A stretch of DNA of 64,000 bases from JALZKA01 sp963701205 (GCA_963701205.1 OY969575.1:1426001-1490000), one strand, 5' to 3'; counted from the stretch's first letter, positions 33,374 to 42,049 are shown. The notes: generated by a model not told the origin, from the letters alone. Numbers and translations are program-made.

Positions 33374-34630
33374 TCAGCTTCGTGGCAGTTCGGGGAACTG
33401 CTTGACGGTTTCAGCAAAGATCTCGAGCGCCCGGTCGAGGTGGTCGCGTTCATGGGTAGCCATCAGTGATGTCCGCAACAGCGCCTGGCCCGGTGGGACT
33501 GCCGGATGGATCGCGACGTTGGTGTAGACGCCGGCGTCGAAGAGCGCCTTCCAAAAAAGAACGGCCTGCCAGTCCTCGCCGACCACCACCGGGACGACCG
33601 GAGTGTTGGCCTGCGTCCCGTCCGGCAGGGTGCCCGGTTCGATTACGACAAGCCCGAGGTCGCGGAAGCCCTGGCGCAGGTAGGCCGCGTTGTCGAGGAG
33701 CTTCGCCATCAACGCGGGCCCGTCGGAGCGGATCACCCGTAGTGCCGCCAGCGCAGCGCCAACGGCGGCGGGGACGGCCGAGGCAGTGAAGATGAACGGC
33801 CGTGAGGAGATTCGCAGGTAATCGATCACCTCGGCCGATCCCGCGATGAATCCCCCGCATGAGGCGAGGCTCTTGGAAAAGGTGCCCATCCGCAGGTCGA
33901 CCCGGTCCTCGAGCCCAAATAGCTCGCATGATCCGGCCCCGCGCGGGCCGAGGACGCCCACCGCGTGGGCTTCGTCAACCATGAGGCGGGCTCCGTAGCG
34001 CTCGCAGAGGGCAACGATCTCGGGCAGGTTGCAGAGGTCGCCTTCCATCGAGAAGACGCCGTCGACGACGACCAGCACGCCGCCGCCGTCCTCGGTGGAT
34101 CGCTCGAGCATCTTTTCCAGCTTCGGCATCTGGTTGTGGCGGAAGGGGCGAAGCTTGGCTCCGGAGACGCGGACCCCGTCGAGGATCGAAGCGTGGTCGG
34201 CGGAATCGCAGATCACGGTGTCGCCCGGCTCAAGGATCGTCCCGAGGCAGCCGAGGTTCGCCTGGTGTCCCGTCGTGAAGACGATCACGTCGTCGGTTTG
34301 CATCCACTCGGCCAGCTCCGCCTCGAGCTCGGTGTGAAGGGGAGTCGTCCCGTTCAGGAAGCGGGAGCCGGTCAGGCCCGTCCCGAAGCGCTCAAGGGCG
34401 TCCCTCGCCCCCTGCTTGACGCGCTCGTCGCCCGTCAGCCCCAGGTAGTTGTTCGAGCCAAGCATGACCTTCTCGTTGCCCTCGACCTCCATCAGCGGCC
34501 CGGCTTCAGATTCGATCAGGCGGAAGTACGGCAGGATGTCGGCCGCCCTGGCCGCCTCAAGTTGTTCGGAGCGGTCGTGGTTTCTTGTTTTCTCGAACAG
34601 GTCCACTGCTGCTCGCGGAGTTTCTGGCAT
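33374..34630 (-). CDS. Alpha-oxoamine synthase, serine palmitoyltransferase-like
   Basis: 418 residues from the ATG at 34630. This is a PLP enzyme of the AOS family (SPT, KBL, BioF, HemA). Motifs are LGSNNYLGL (58-65), GTGLTGSRFLNGTTPLHTELE (about 83-103), His146 in DHASILDG, DEAHAVG (219-225) and PLP-lysine 253 in GTFSKSLASCGGFIAG. The SRFLNGT and FSKSLAS forms are those of bacterial serine palmitoyltransferases. KBL and BioF have different strings at these places. It would condense serine with an acyl thioester. It is divergent by 45 bp from a GNAT-fold gene. AONS or KBL activity remains an alternative. Confidence 0.85.
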   Translation of the reverse strand: MPETPRAAVDLFEKTRNHDRSEQLEAARAADILPYFRLIESEAGPLMEVEGNEKVMLGSNNYLGLTGDERVKQGARDALERFGTGLTGSRFLNGTTPLHTELEAELAEWMQTDDVIVFTTGHQANLGCLGTILEPGDTVICDSADHASILDGVRVSGAKLRPFRHNQMPKLEKMLERSTEDGGGVLVVVDGVFSMEGDLCNLPEIVALCERYGARLMVDEAHAVGVLGPRGAGSCELFGLEDRVDLRMGTFSKSLASCGGFIAGSAEVIDYLRISSRPFIFTASAVPAAVGAALAALRVIRSDGPALMAKLLDNAAYLRQGFRDLGLVVIEPGTLPDGTQANTPVVPVVVGEDWQAVLFWKALFDAGVYTNVAIHPAVPPGQALLRTSLMATHERDHLDRALEIFAETVKQFPELPRS

Positions 34631-34660
34631 TCGCGCAGTCTTCCAGAGCGCCCAAGCCGG

Positions 34661-34666
34661 TAGCGT
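34661..34666 (+). promoter_or_regulatory. -10-like TAGCGT, 9 nt before the GNAT-fold gene
   Basis: TAGCGT, then ggacgcccg, then ATG at 34676. Confidence 0.35.
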
Positions 34667-34675
34667 GGACGCCCG

Positions 34676-35803
34676 ATGCCGCCAGTGATTCGCGAACTCG
34701 CAGGTCGCCGCGACCGCAACCGGTTCATCGACGTGCCGTTTGTCTTGCGGGCCGACGATCCGCAATGGGTGCCGCCACTTCGCTTTGAGCGCCGGGCGTT
34801 TTTGAATCCCAAGAAGAACCCCTGGTTCGATCACGCTGAGGCACAGCTGTTTTTGGCCGAACGCGACGGGCGGGCGGTGGGCCGGATCTGCGCCCACATC
34901 GATCACCGCTGGGATTCCTACCAGGGTGGCAGCGACGGGTTCTTTGGCTTCTTTGAATCCGAGGACGATCCGGAAACGGCCAAGGCGCTGCTGGACGCCG
35001 CGCTGGAATGGGTGCGGGCCAGGGGCCGCGAGCGCATCCTTGGGCCGATGGACTTCACGACGAACGACGAGTGCGGTCTGCTCGTCGATGGCTTCGACGA
35101 GCCCTCGATGATCCTCGAGCCGTGGCATCCCCCGTATTACCGCGAGCTGCTCGAGGGCCAGGGCCTGACGAAGGCGATTGATTTGCAGATGTGGGAGCTG
35201 TGGTTCGGGGACCTCAAGGAGGGCGAACAGTTCACGCCAATGATCCACGCGGCGGCCAAGCACTCACGGGAGCAGGGCGTCGTCGTTCGGCCGATGAAGA
35301 AGCGGGACATGCGCGCGGAGGTCGAGCGCTTCATGGAGGTCTACAACGTGGCCTGGGGCAAGAACTGGGGGTTCGTGCCGATCACGGACGCCGAGGTCAG
35401 GTTCCAGGCCAAGAACTTAAAGCCGGTGCTCGACGAGAACTGGGCGATGATCGCCGAGAAGGACGGCGAGGTAGTTGGCGCTGCGTTGACGCTGCCCGAC
35501 GTCGAGCAGGCGCTGACGAAGATGAACGGCCGGTTGTTGCCGACGGGCTGGTGGCATTTTGTGCGCCGCAAGAGCTACATCGATCGGCTCCGCGTGTTCG
35601 CCCTTGGCGTTCTGCCCCAGCATCAGCATCTGGGAGTCGCGGCCGCGCTTTATGAACGCCATCTTGAGGCGGCTGAACATCACGGTCCATCCGGGGGCCA
35701 CATGGGCTGGATCCTGGAGACCAACAAGCCGATGAATCGCGCCATGGAGGGGATGGGCGGCCACGTTGTGCAGCGCTATCGGATCTTTGAGAAGGCCCTC
35801 TAG
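34676..35803 (+). CDS. GNAT-superfamily acyltransferase-like protein, divergent partner of the SPT-like gene
   Basis: 375 residues. The N-terminal FIDVPFVLRADDPQWVPPLRFERRAFLNPKKNPWFDHAEAQLFLAERDGRAVGRI and the mid-protein GPMDFTTNDECGLLVDGFDEPSMILEPWHPPYYRELLE are strongly family-like. The C-terminal GNAT domain reads VVGAALTLPDVEQAL, then LGVLPQHQHLGVAAALYERHLEAA (acetyl/acyl-CoA loop) and WILETNKPMNRAMEGMGG. The family is widespread, mostly unnamed, and probably N-acylating. Facing an SPT-like gene, it is a candidate for acylating a sphingoid base. No direct proof from sequence. Confidence 0.8.
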   Translation: MPPVIRELAGRRDRNRFIDVPFVLRADDPQWVPPLRFERRAFLNPKKNPWFDHAEAQLFLAERDGRAVGRICAHIDHRWDSYQGGSDGFFGFFESEDDPETAKALLDAALEWVRARGRERILGPMDFTTNDECGLLVDGFDEPSMILEPWHPPYYRELLEGQGLTKAIDLQMWELWFGDLKEGEQFTPMIHAAAKHSREQGVVVRPMKKRDMRAEVERFMEVYNVAWGKNWGFVPITDAEVRFQAKNLKPVLDENWAMIAEKDGEVVGAALTLPDVEQALTKMNGRLLPTGWWHFVRRKSYIDRLRVFALGVLPQHQHLGVAAALYERHLEAAEHHGPSGGHMGWILETNKPMNRAMEGMGGHVVQRYRIFEKAL

Positions 35804-35836
35804 GCGCCCCGCACCCGCCCCCGCCTGCCGCGGGTC

Positions 35837-35842
35837 TAGACT
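35837..35842 (+). promoter_or_regulatory. -10-like TAGACT, 9 nt before the GTG at 35852
   Basis: TAGACT, then gcggagcga, then GTG (35852); the in-frame ATG is 12 nt away. Confidence 0.4.
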
Positions 35843-35851
35843 GCGGAGCGA

Positions 35852-36160
35852 GTGATGGAAGAGGTTCTGGAGGCAGAAGCAATCGAGGAGGACGCGGTAC
35901 CCGCCGAGGAACGGCCGGCCGCCCTGCCTGCGACCTCGCGCGCCGCTGAATTGGCTGCGTTCCGGGGCGAGGCTCGAACGGTTGCGATCGCCGCCGCCGG
36001 CGGTGTCGTCGCCGGCGCTGCGACGGTCGCGGTGGTCAAGGCGGCCACTCGGGCCGCGGCGCCAAAGCGGTCCAAGCGGCGCTTTGGCCGCAAGCCGAAG
36101 CAGGAGGTCGTCGCCAGCCGTTCGTTTTTGGTTGACGTCCACATGCTCGGCGGCCGTTGA
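35852..36160 (+). CDS. Small single-helix membrane protein, unknown
   Basis: 102 residues (101 if it starts at the ATG 35855). It has an acidic N-terminus (EEVLEAEAIEEDAVPAEE), one hydrophobic Ala/Gly/Val helix (VAIAAAGGVVAGAATVAVV) and a basic tail (RAAAPKRSKRRFGRKPKQ). It ends SFLVDVHMLGGR. Coupled to the glycosylase by a TTGA overlap. No family recognised. Confidence 0.65.
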   Translation: MMEEVLEAEAIEEDAVPAEERPAALPATSRAAELAAFRGEARTVAIAAAGGVVAGAATVAVVKAATRAAAPKRSKRRFGRKPKQEVVASRSFLVDVHMLGGR

Positions 36161-37059
36161 GCCGCGCCGGCGCGCTCGACGTAGAGGTCCGCCCTCCCTG
36201 TCCGTACCGGCTGCCCACGCGCGGCCGCGGCGACCGGGTCATGCGCCTTGATTCCGGTGTGCTCAGCCGCCCGGTTGAGGTTGACGGCAGGGCGATCACG
36301 GTCCACGCGTGGCAACGTCGCGATGGTTCGGTTGGCTTTCGCGCGGTAGCCGAGCACGCGGGTGAAGAAGCGCTTGAGCGCGCGATCGGCAAGCTGCGCT
36401 TCGCGCTGGGCGTGGACGACGACCTGCGCCCCTTCTACGCCGAATTCAAGCGCGACAAATTCCTGGGTCCGGCGATTCGCCGCCGGCCGTGGCTGCGCCC
36501 CGTTCGCAGACCGGAGCCCTGGGAGGCGCTTTGCTGGGCGATCACCGAACAGCTGATCGAGTCGCGGCGCGCCGCGCAGATCCAGCGTCGCATCGTCCGG
36601 CGCTGGGGCGGGGGAACGGTGGTGCCGTCGGCCACTGTGCTTGCGACCCTGTCGCCCGCCGCGTTAGCGGCCTGCGACCTGTCCCCGGCGCGCTCGTTGG
36701 CGCTCGTCAAGTGTGCGCGCGAGATTGCCGCGGGCCACGCCGACCCTGCCAACCCCGATCACGATCGGCGCTTCCTGCGCTTTGCCGAGATCGGCCCGTG
36801 GACGCTTCAGTGCCTGGGCCTTTTTGGCCGAGGCGATCCGGACGCGCTGCCCGCGGGCGACCTTGCCTACGTCAAGCTGGTTGGGGTCGCCGCAAGCCTC
36901 GGGCGCCGGGCGATGGTGCCGGAGATCGAGAAGTTCTACGCGCCCTACGCGCCGTACAGGGGGTTGGCGGGTGTATTCAGCCTGAGCCACTACGGCAGCG
37001 CCCAGTCGCTTGCGCGCGGCCTGCCGCTTGCGCCCGACCACTACGCCGACGCCGCCTGA
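36157..37059 (+). CDS. DNA-3-methyladenine glycosylase, AlkA-type (HhH-GPD)
   Basis: 300 residues from a TTG overlapping the previous stop. Landmarks are ALCWAITEQLIESRRAAQIQRRIVRRWG (start of the HhH-GPD core), the hairpin RFAEIGPWTLQCLGLFGRGDPDALPAGDLAYVKLVG, where GPWT belongs to the hairpin and the Asp in the GD segment is the expected catalytic residue, and an N-terminal AlkA-like beta domain. It would remove alkylated purines. No adjacent ada or ogt gene. Confidence 0.85.
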   Translation: MSRAGALDVEVRPPCPYRLPTRGRGDRVMRLDSGVLSRPVEVDGRAITVHAWQRRDGSVGFRAVAEHAGEEALERAIGKLRFALGVDDDLRPFYAEFKRDKFLGPAIRRRPWLRPVRRPEPWEALCWAITEQLIESRRAAQIQRRIVRRWGGGTVVPSATVLATLSPAALAACDLSPARSLALVKCAREIAAGHADPANPDHDRRFLRFAEIGPWTLQCLGLFGRGDPDALPAGDLAYVKLVGVAASLGRRAMVPEIEKFYAPYAPYRGLAGVFSLSHYGSAQSLARGLPLAPDHYADAA

Positions 37060-37066
37060 CCGTCGG

Positions 37067-38077
37067 CTACTCGGGGATTTCACCCGGGAGCAACTCGTTC
37101 GTCAACGCCAAGGCGGCGTCAGGCCGCGAGTCAAGAATCCCCTCGTCGGTCAGGAAGCCGCCGAACGCCTGCCACTCGGCGACGTCCATATACCCGTAGG
37201 GACGCTTGCCCCGGTTGGGGGCAAGCAGCTTGAGCGTCGCCTTGATCTCGGCAGCGGTCAGCTTCGGGTCAAGCCCTTCGCCTGCCTCGATCACTGCTTC
37301 GGTCGCCGCATCCGGGTCTGCGATTGCGTCACGCGTCCCGATTGCGAGCGCCGCGATGAACAGCCGGATCGCTTCCGGGTCCTCGGCCACCCGGTCCTCG
37401 TTGGCGACCAAAACCAGCTCGTCGTAGCGGGGGATTCCAAGCTTGTCTACGGGCGTGACGATCGGCCGCTCACCGCGCTCGGCCAGGTCAACCCCTTCGA
37501 TATTGCGAAAGCCGCCGAGCATTGCGTCGGCACGTCCCGATAGAACCGCCGGCAGCAGGCCAAGGCCGACGCTCTTCGTATCCACCTCGGCGCGGTCGAT
37601 GCGCGCGTCGCGCAGGATCGCTTCGAGGAACGCCTCTTGGTAGGGAATCCCGGCGGTAGCCAGCGTCTTGCCGCGCAGATCGGAGGGGTCGCGTACGCCG
37701 GACCCCGGCAAGGAGATTAGGGACGTGAGCGGTGTCGGCACCAACGCCGCCACGGCAACGACCCCAAGTCCCTGGTCGCGCGCGATCAGGACCTCAGGCT
37801 CATAGGAGATCGCCAAATCAACCCGGTCGGCGGCAACGAGCTTGATCGGCGCCGCGGGATCCGACGGGATTCTGGGCGTGACGTCAAGCCCCGCCTCGCG
37901 GAAGTTGCCGCCCTCGATCGCCTGGTAGATGCCGGCGTGGTCGGGGTTGACGTAATAGTCGAGCGCGAGGTCGAAATCCACCAGCGCGGGCTCGCCGCGT
38001 CCCTCGTCTTTTTCGCCGCAAGCGGTCAGGCCCAGACTGGCGATCAGAATCAAAATTGCAATGGCAGTCCTCAACAC
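37067..38077 (-). CDS. NMT1/THI5-like substrate-binding lipoprotein (thiamine-pyrimidine precursor)
   Basis: 336 residues from the GTG at 38077. The TTG at 38074 is better spaced from AAGGAG and may be the true start. The signal ends in the lipobox SLGLTACGEK. The mature protein has FDLALDYYVNPDHAGIYQAIEGGNFREAGLDVTPRI and LVAADRVDLAISYEPEVLIARDQGLGVVAVAAL, the ThiY/THI5-like signature. It would bind hydroxymethyl- or formylaminomethyl-pyrimidine. It is the third gene of the TPP-riboswitch operon. Confidence 0.9.
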   Translation of the reverse strand: MLRTAIAILILIASLGLTACGEKDEGRGEPALVDFDLALDYYVNPDHAGIYQAIEGGNFREAGLDVTPRIPSDPAAPIKLVAADRVDLAISYEPEVLIARDQGLGVVAVAALVPTPLTSLISLPGSGVRDPSDLRGKTLATAGIPYQEAFLEAILRDARIDRAEVDTKSVGLGLLPAVLSGRADAMLGGFRNIEGVDLAERGERPIVTPVDKLGIPRYDELVLVANEDRVAEDPEAIRLFIAALAIGTRDAIADPDAATEAVIEAGEGLDPKLTAAEIKATLKLLAPNRGKRPYGYMDVAEWQAFGGFLTDEGILDSRPDAALALTNELLPGEIPE

Positions 38078-38093
38078 GGCTCCTTCATTGTGG

Positions 38094-38867
38094 TCATTCG
38101 ACGCCTCGCCACCACGCCACCCGTCGCTCGACGAGCGAGAGCAGCCCGAACAAGCTGAGCGAGAACACGGACAAGACGACAACGGCCGCGAACACCCTGG
38201 CGGTCAACAGGTTGGCCTGGGCCTGGCGAATGACGTGTCCAAGGCCCTCGTCGGCGCTGACGAACTCGCCAAACACGGCGCCGATGGCTGCGACCGCAAC
38301 CGCGATCTTGGCGCCGCTCAAGAAGTGCGGAACGGCCGCAGGGAGCTCAAGGCGCCTGAGGATCGCAAGGCGGTCGGCATCAAGCGTGCGCATCATCCGG
38401 ACAGCGGCCGGATCAACTGCGCGCAGGCCGTCGAGCGTGGCGACCGTGATCGGAAAGAAGCAGATCAGCGCGATCACGACGAGCTTGGGCCCGATTCCAA
38501 ACCCCAGCAAGATCACCAGAACGGGCGCGATGGCGATGATCGGAATCGTCTGCGAGGCGACGATCAGCGGATAGAACGCTCTGCGGATCAATTCGGAAAG
38601 GTGCATCGCGATCGCGAACGCGATCCCGAGGACAGCCGCAATCGCGAGCCCGATGCCGATTTCCTGCATCGTTATCCAGGAGTTGTCGAGCAGAAGCTGC
38701 CGATCTTGCCAAAGCGATTCGCCAACCTCGGACGGGGCCGGGACCAGGACGGCGCCCGCCGATTCACGCAGGCCCAGGGCGTCAGCGATCACGCCGCTTT
38801 GCGCGCCGGCTTCCCAGGCGCCAAGCAGCGCGATCAGCACGGACAGCGGGGCGAGGACCTTGCTCAT
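38094..38867 (-). CDS. ABC transporter permease (ThiX-like)
   Basis: 257 residues with about six helices and the binding-protein-dependent permease loop MRTLDADRLAILRRLELPAAVPHFLSGAKIAVAVAAIGAVFGEFVSADEGLGHVI (EAA-type motif). It overlaps the ATPase stop by 4 nt. It provides the membrane channel of the pyrimidine importer. Confidence 0.92.
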   Translation of the reverse strand: MSKVLAPLSVLIALLGAWEAGAQSGVIADALGLRESAGAVLVPAPSEVGESLWQDRQLLLDNSWITMQEIGIGLAIAAVLGIAFAIAMHLSELIRRAFYPLIVASQTIPIIAIAPVLVILLGFGIGPKLVVIALICFFPITVATLDGLRAVDPAAVRMMRTLDADRLAILRRLELPAAVPHFLSGAKIAVAVAAIGAVFGEFVSADEGLGHVIRQAQANLLTARVFAAVVVLSVFSLSLFGLLSLVERRVAWWRGVE

Positions 38868-39625
38868 CGCGAGCCATCCCGAAGGGCCGTGATCGCCGAC
38901 TCGCGCAGTTCCGCGAACGCCGAATCGGTGATGGTGGCCAGCCGATCGTGGGCCCTTGGCGCGGCTGGCGTCAAATCGGCGACCACGGTGGCCGGTCGCG
39001 CCGAAAGGATCAGGACCCGGTCACACAAGTAGAGGGCCTCTTCGACGTCGTGGGTGACGAGCAGGACCGTTCGCGCCTCGGCGGTGAGTGCGCCCGCCAG
39101 CCATTCCTGCATCTCGCCGCGGGTAATCGCGTCGAGCGCCGCGAACGGCTCATCGAGCAGCAGGACGGGCTTGCCGGCCAGGAGCGTTCGCAGGAAGGCG
39201 ACCCGCTGGCGCATCCCGCCGGAGAGCTCGCTTGGGCGGGCGTCGGCAAAATGGGCAAGGCCGAAGCGCTCAAAGAGCGGGCGTGCCAGCTCGCGGGCGC
39301 TGGGCCTTGAGAGGCCATGGTTTCGCGGCGCGATGCAGGCGTTGTCGAGGGCGGTGAGCCAGGGGAGGAGAAGGTCCCGCTGGGGCATGTAGGCGCAGCT
39401 CGCAAGCCGCGCCGGTTCGTCCGCCTTGCCGCCGACCGCGATCCGCCCCGCCGACGCCGCGCGGAGTCCGGCCACCAGTTCCAGGAGCGTGGACTTGCCG
39501 CAGCCGGAGGGGCCAACCACCCCGACCACATCGCCGGCTTCGACCTGAAGATCCAGGGAGCCAAACACCGACAGCTCGCCATACGAGTGGCTGAGACTCG
39601 CGGTTTGAATCGTGGCGCTTGTCAT
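38864..39625 (-). CDS. ABC transporter ATPase (ThiZ-like)
   Basis: 253 residues from the ATG at 39625. It has Walker A VGPSGCGKSTLLELV, signature LSGGMRQRVAFLRTL, Walker B VLLLDEPFAALDAITR and switch VTHDVEEAL. It belongs to the nitrate/taurine/thiamine-precursor subfamily. The Shine-Dalgarno (AAGGGA) is part of the 3' edge of the TPP riboswitch, so its translation is directly exposed to thiamine pyrophosphate control. Confidence 0.92.
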   Translation of the reverse strand: MTSATIQTASLSHSYGELSVFGSLDLQVEAGDVVGVVGPSGCGKSTLLELVAGLRAASAGRIAVGGKADEPARLASCAYMPQRDLLLPWLTALDNACIAPRNHGLSRPSARELARPLFERFGLAHFADARPSELSGGMRQRVAFLRTLLAGKPVLLLDEPFAALDAITRGEMQEWLAGALTAEARTVLLVTHDVEEALYLCDRVLILSARPATVVADLTPAAPRAHDRLATITDSAFAELRESAITALRDGSR

Positions 39626-39725
39626 CCATCCCTTCGCGCGAATTACCGCACAGGTTCCGAGGGTCAGCGGTGGGTTTTCGTCGGCCGCTATCTCAGCCCG
39701 CTTGCCCGCGAGCACCCCTGTTTTC
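39626..39725 (-). promoter_or_regulatory. TPP (THI-box) riboswitch
   Basis: Read on the reverse strand, the element has the conserved THI-box parts in order: CAGGGGTGC, GGGCTGAGAT, ACCCTCGGAACCTG, then a TGCGG-taa-TTCGCGCG arm and GAAGGG just before the ATG of the ATPase gene. The 3' strand contains the ribosome-binding purines, suggesting translational control. It turns the pyrimidine/thiamine-precursor importer off when TPP is abundant. Confidence 0.9.
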
Positions 39726-39765
39726 CGTCCCGAAGTCTAACCCGGGTCCGCGCGCCAAGATCCAA

Positions 39766-41148
39766 TCAGGGGGCCTCGGGCACCCGGCCACCCGCAACCA
39801 CGTTGACGAAGTCCTCAAGGTGGCGCGTGGTCCAGCACTCAAACGTGGCCGTGCAGTGGCGCTCGTAGGCGGCCATCACCGAGTCGCCGTAGTTCCAGTA
39901 GAGCTTGGGCTCCGGATTGAGCCAGAAGGTTCGCCCTGACCGCTCGGCAAGCTCCGCAAAGATTTCCGCATGCGGTTCGCGCCCGTTCGTGCGCGCGTCG
40001 CCGAGGACGATCACCGTGGACCGGGGGTGCAGATCGTCGCCCACTTCCTCGACGAACTCCCGCCAGACGCGGCCGTAGTCGGTGTAGCCGGAGACGTCGG
40101 CGACACCGCCCTCGCGACTCACCCGTTGCGCGATCTCGCGAAAATCGCGCTCACGCTCGAAGATCTCCGTCACCTCAGATATCCGCTCGATGAAGACGAA
40201 GCTCCGCAGCTTGCGAAACGAGTCGTGCAGCGCGTGAAGGACAGAAAGGAAGAAGACGGATGCGGACGTGACGGATGTCGAGACGTCGCAGAGCACAATG
40301 ATCTCGGGACGGCGCGGGCGGCGCTGGCGGTAGCGGAGCTTCAGCGGCACGCCGCCGGTCTCCAGCGAGGCTCGCATCGTCTTGCGCATATCGACCACGG
40401 AGTTGCGGCGGCGGCCGCGTTGCTCGTGCCCCAGGGTCGCAAGCCGCTTGCGCAGTTGGGAGACCGCGCGGTGGACCGCGGCGAGGTCCTGCGACGGGCT
40501 TGTCGGCAGCGTCCGGTCAAGGTCCGCAAGGGGACGGGAGGGCGGCAGTTTGCCGGTGCGCTCGATCATGTCGCGCTCCAGTTCCCGGCGCAGGTGGCGC
40601 TCGAAGCGGTTGATTCCCTCGCGGTCAATCGGCGGGCCATCCTGCTCGGCCGCCTCACCTGGCGGCTGCGGTTGCAGCCCCAGGGTGCGCCGGATGCGCT
40701 GAACGTCAACGCCGACGACGCCCGACCCCTGGCCTTGGCGGCCGAATGCGGCGATCGCGAGCCGGGCCAGGTCGCGCATGGCGTTCTCATCGCCGTCGGC
40801 GATCGCCTGCCGGATCGCCTCGCGAAGCGTTTCCGGATCGATCTCGCCTGGGCCTCCGTCAGCGCCGCCGTCCTCGCGGATCTCACGCTCCAGCGCCTCG
40901 CCTTCAACGGCTCGAAAGAAGAATCGGTCAAAGACCAGGTCGAAGATCTGCCGGTCGTTTTGCGACTTGGTCACGGTCGCCGCCAGGGCCTCGCGAAAGT
41001 CCGCTGGCTCGGTCCACGGAACGGCGCGCAGGGCGCTGAAGGCGTCCAGGATCTCGGCGGTTCCGATTCCCACCTCTTCACGACGCAGCTCCTCAAAGAA
41101 GGAGATCAGCCGCGGCGCCAGCCCGTCCGGCAACCCTTCGGCGTCCAT
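39766..41148 (-). CDS. CoxE-like protein with von Willebrand factor A domain
   Basis: 460 residues. The C-terminal VWA domain has the MIDAS string DVSTS after PEIIVLCDV, with FIERISEV and VIVLGDART further on. The N-terminal half is helical and charged (APRLISFFEELRREEVGIGTAEILDAFSAL). This is the CoxE/CbbO-type partner of MoxR ATPases, which together act as metal-dependent chaperones inserting cofactors into large enzymes. The MoxR gene lies 2 nt upstream. No carbon-monoxide dehydrogenase or other obvious client is in the window. Confidence 0.9.
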   Translation of the reverse strand: MDAEGLPDGLAPRLISFFEELRREEVGIGTAEILDAFSALRAVPWTEPADFREALAATVTKSQNDRQIFDLVFDRFFFRAVEGEALEREIREDGGADGGPGEIDPETLREAIRQAIADGDENAMRDLARLAIAAFGRQGQGSGVVGVDVQRIRRTLGLQPQPPGEAAEQDGPPIDREGINRFERHLRRELERDMIERTGKLPPSRPLADLDRTLPTSPSQDLAAVHRAVSQLRKRLATLGHEQRGRRRNSVVDMRKTMRASLETGGVPLKLRYRQRRPRRPEIIVLCDVSTSVTSASVFFLSVLHALHDSFRKLRSFVFIERISEVTEIFERERDFREIAQRVSREGGVADVSGYTDYGRVWREFVEEVGDDLHPRSTVIVLGDARTNGREPHAEIFAELAERSGRTFWLNPEPKLYWNYGDSVMAAYERHCTATFECWTTRHLEDFVNVVAGGRVPEAP

Positions 41149-41150
41149 CT

Positions 41151-42041
41151 CTAGCCCGTCGCTTCGGCCTGTTCGGGTTCGGCCGGACCGCCCAGTTTGA
41201 CCCCCACACGCTCAGCGACGAGATCGATATCGGTGCGGTGCTTGACGATGATCGACATCGTGCGCTTGAAGGTCTCCTGGTCGATCTCGTCGGCGCCGAG
41301 CAGCAACAGCGCTCGCGCCCAGTCAATCGACTCGGCAATGGACGGCGGCTTCTTCATGTCCAGGGCGCGGATCATGTGGACCACCTCGACGAGGCGTCGG
41401 GTCAAGGATTCGTCCAGCTCGGGCGTGTGGAGGCGAACGATCTCGATCTCGCGCTCAATCTCCGGGTAGTCCAGCCACAGATAAAGGCAGCGACGCTTGA
41501 GCGCTTCGGTGAGCTCACGCGAGTTGTTGGAAGTCAGCAGGACCACGGGATGGGTCGTGGACTCGATCACCCCGAGCTCGGGGATCGAGATCTGGAAATC
41601 AGACAGGACCTCGAGGAGCATCGCCTCGAACTCCTGATCGGTCTTGTCGATCTCGTCAATCAAGAGCACCACCGGCTCAGGCGAGGAAATCGCCCGCAGC
41701 AGCGGTCGCGTCAGCAGGAACTCCTCGTCGAAAATGCGGTCGAAGGAGTCGTCGTCGGCGCCGGTCGCCGATGCCTGGATCCGCAACAGTTGGCGGCGGT
41801 AGTTCCACTCGTAAAGGGCCTTGGCCTCATCGAGCCCTTCGTAGCACTGCAGCCTGATCAGCTCGCGCCCGGTGGCGCGCGCAAGCGCCTTTGCGAGCTC
41901 GGTCTTGCCAACGCCGGCCGGGCCTTCGACCAGGACGGGCTTGCCGAGCTCCAGGGCGAGGTATGAAACCAGGGCCGCGGGCTCGTCGGCCAGGTAGGCG
42001 GCGTCCTTGAGTGCGGCCTTCATCTCGGCAACCGACGTCAT
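41151..42041 (-). CDS. MoxR-family AAA+ ATPase
   Basis: 296 residues. Walker A EGPAGVGKTELAKAL, Walker B PVVLLIDEIDKTDQEFEAMLLEVLSDF, sensor-1 VVLLTSNNSRELTEALKRRCLYLWLDYP. The N-terminal YEGLDEAKALYEWNYRRQLLRIQ segment is typical of CoxD-like members. It forms a functional pair with the following CoxE-like VWA gene. Confidence 0.93.
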   Translation of the reverse strand: MTSVAEMKAALKDAAYLADEPAALVSYLALELGKPVLVEGPAGVGKTELAKALARATGRELIRLQCYEGLDEAKALYEWNYRRQLLRIQASATGADDDSFDRIFDEEFLLTRPLLRAISSPEPVVLLIDEIDKTDQEFEAMLLEVLSDFQISIPELGVIESTTHPVVLLTSNNSRELTEALKRRCLYLWLDYPEIEREIEIVRLHTPELDESLTRRLVEVVHMIRALDMKKPPSIAESIDWARALLLLGADEIDQETFKRTMSIIVKHRTDIDLVAERVGVKLGGPAEPEQAEATG

Positions 42042-42049
42042 CGGGGGCG

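Noticed and set aside
33374..34630. Glycine C-acetyltransferase (kbl) or 8-amino-7-oxononanoate synthase (bioF)
   Set aside because: Not excluded, but the SRFLNGT and FSKSLAS strings match SPT better, and no tdh or bio genes are adjacent.
34631..35263. N-terminal extension of the SPT-like gene giving a 629-residue protein
   Set aside because: The extension is the antisense of the GNAT-fold gene. Family alignment starts at the ATG 34630.
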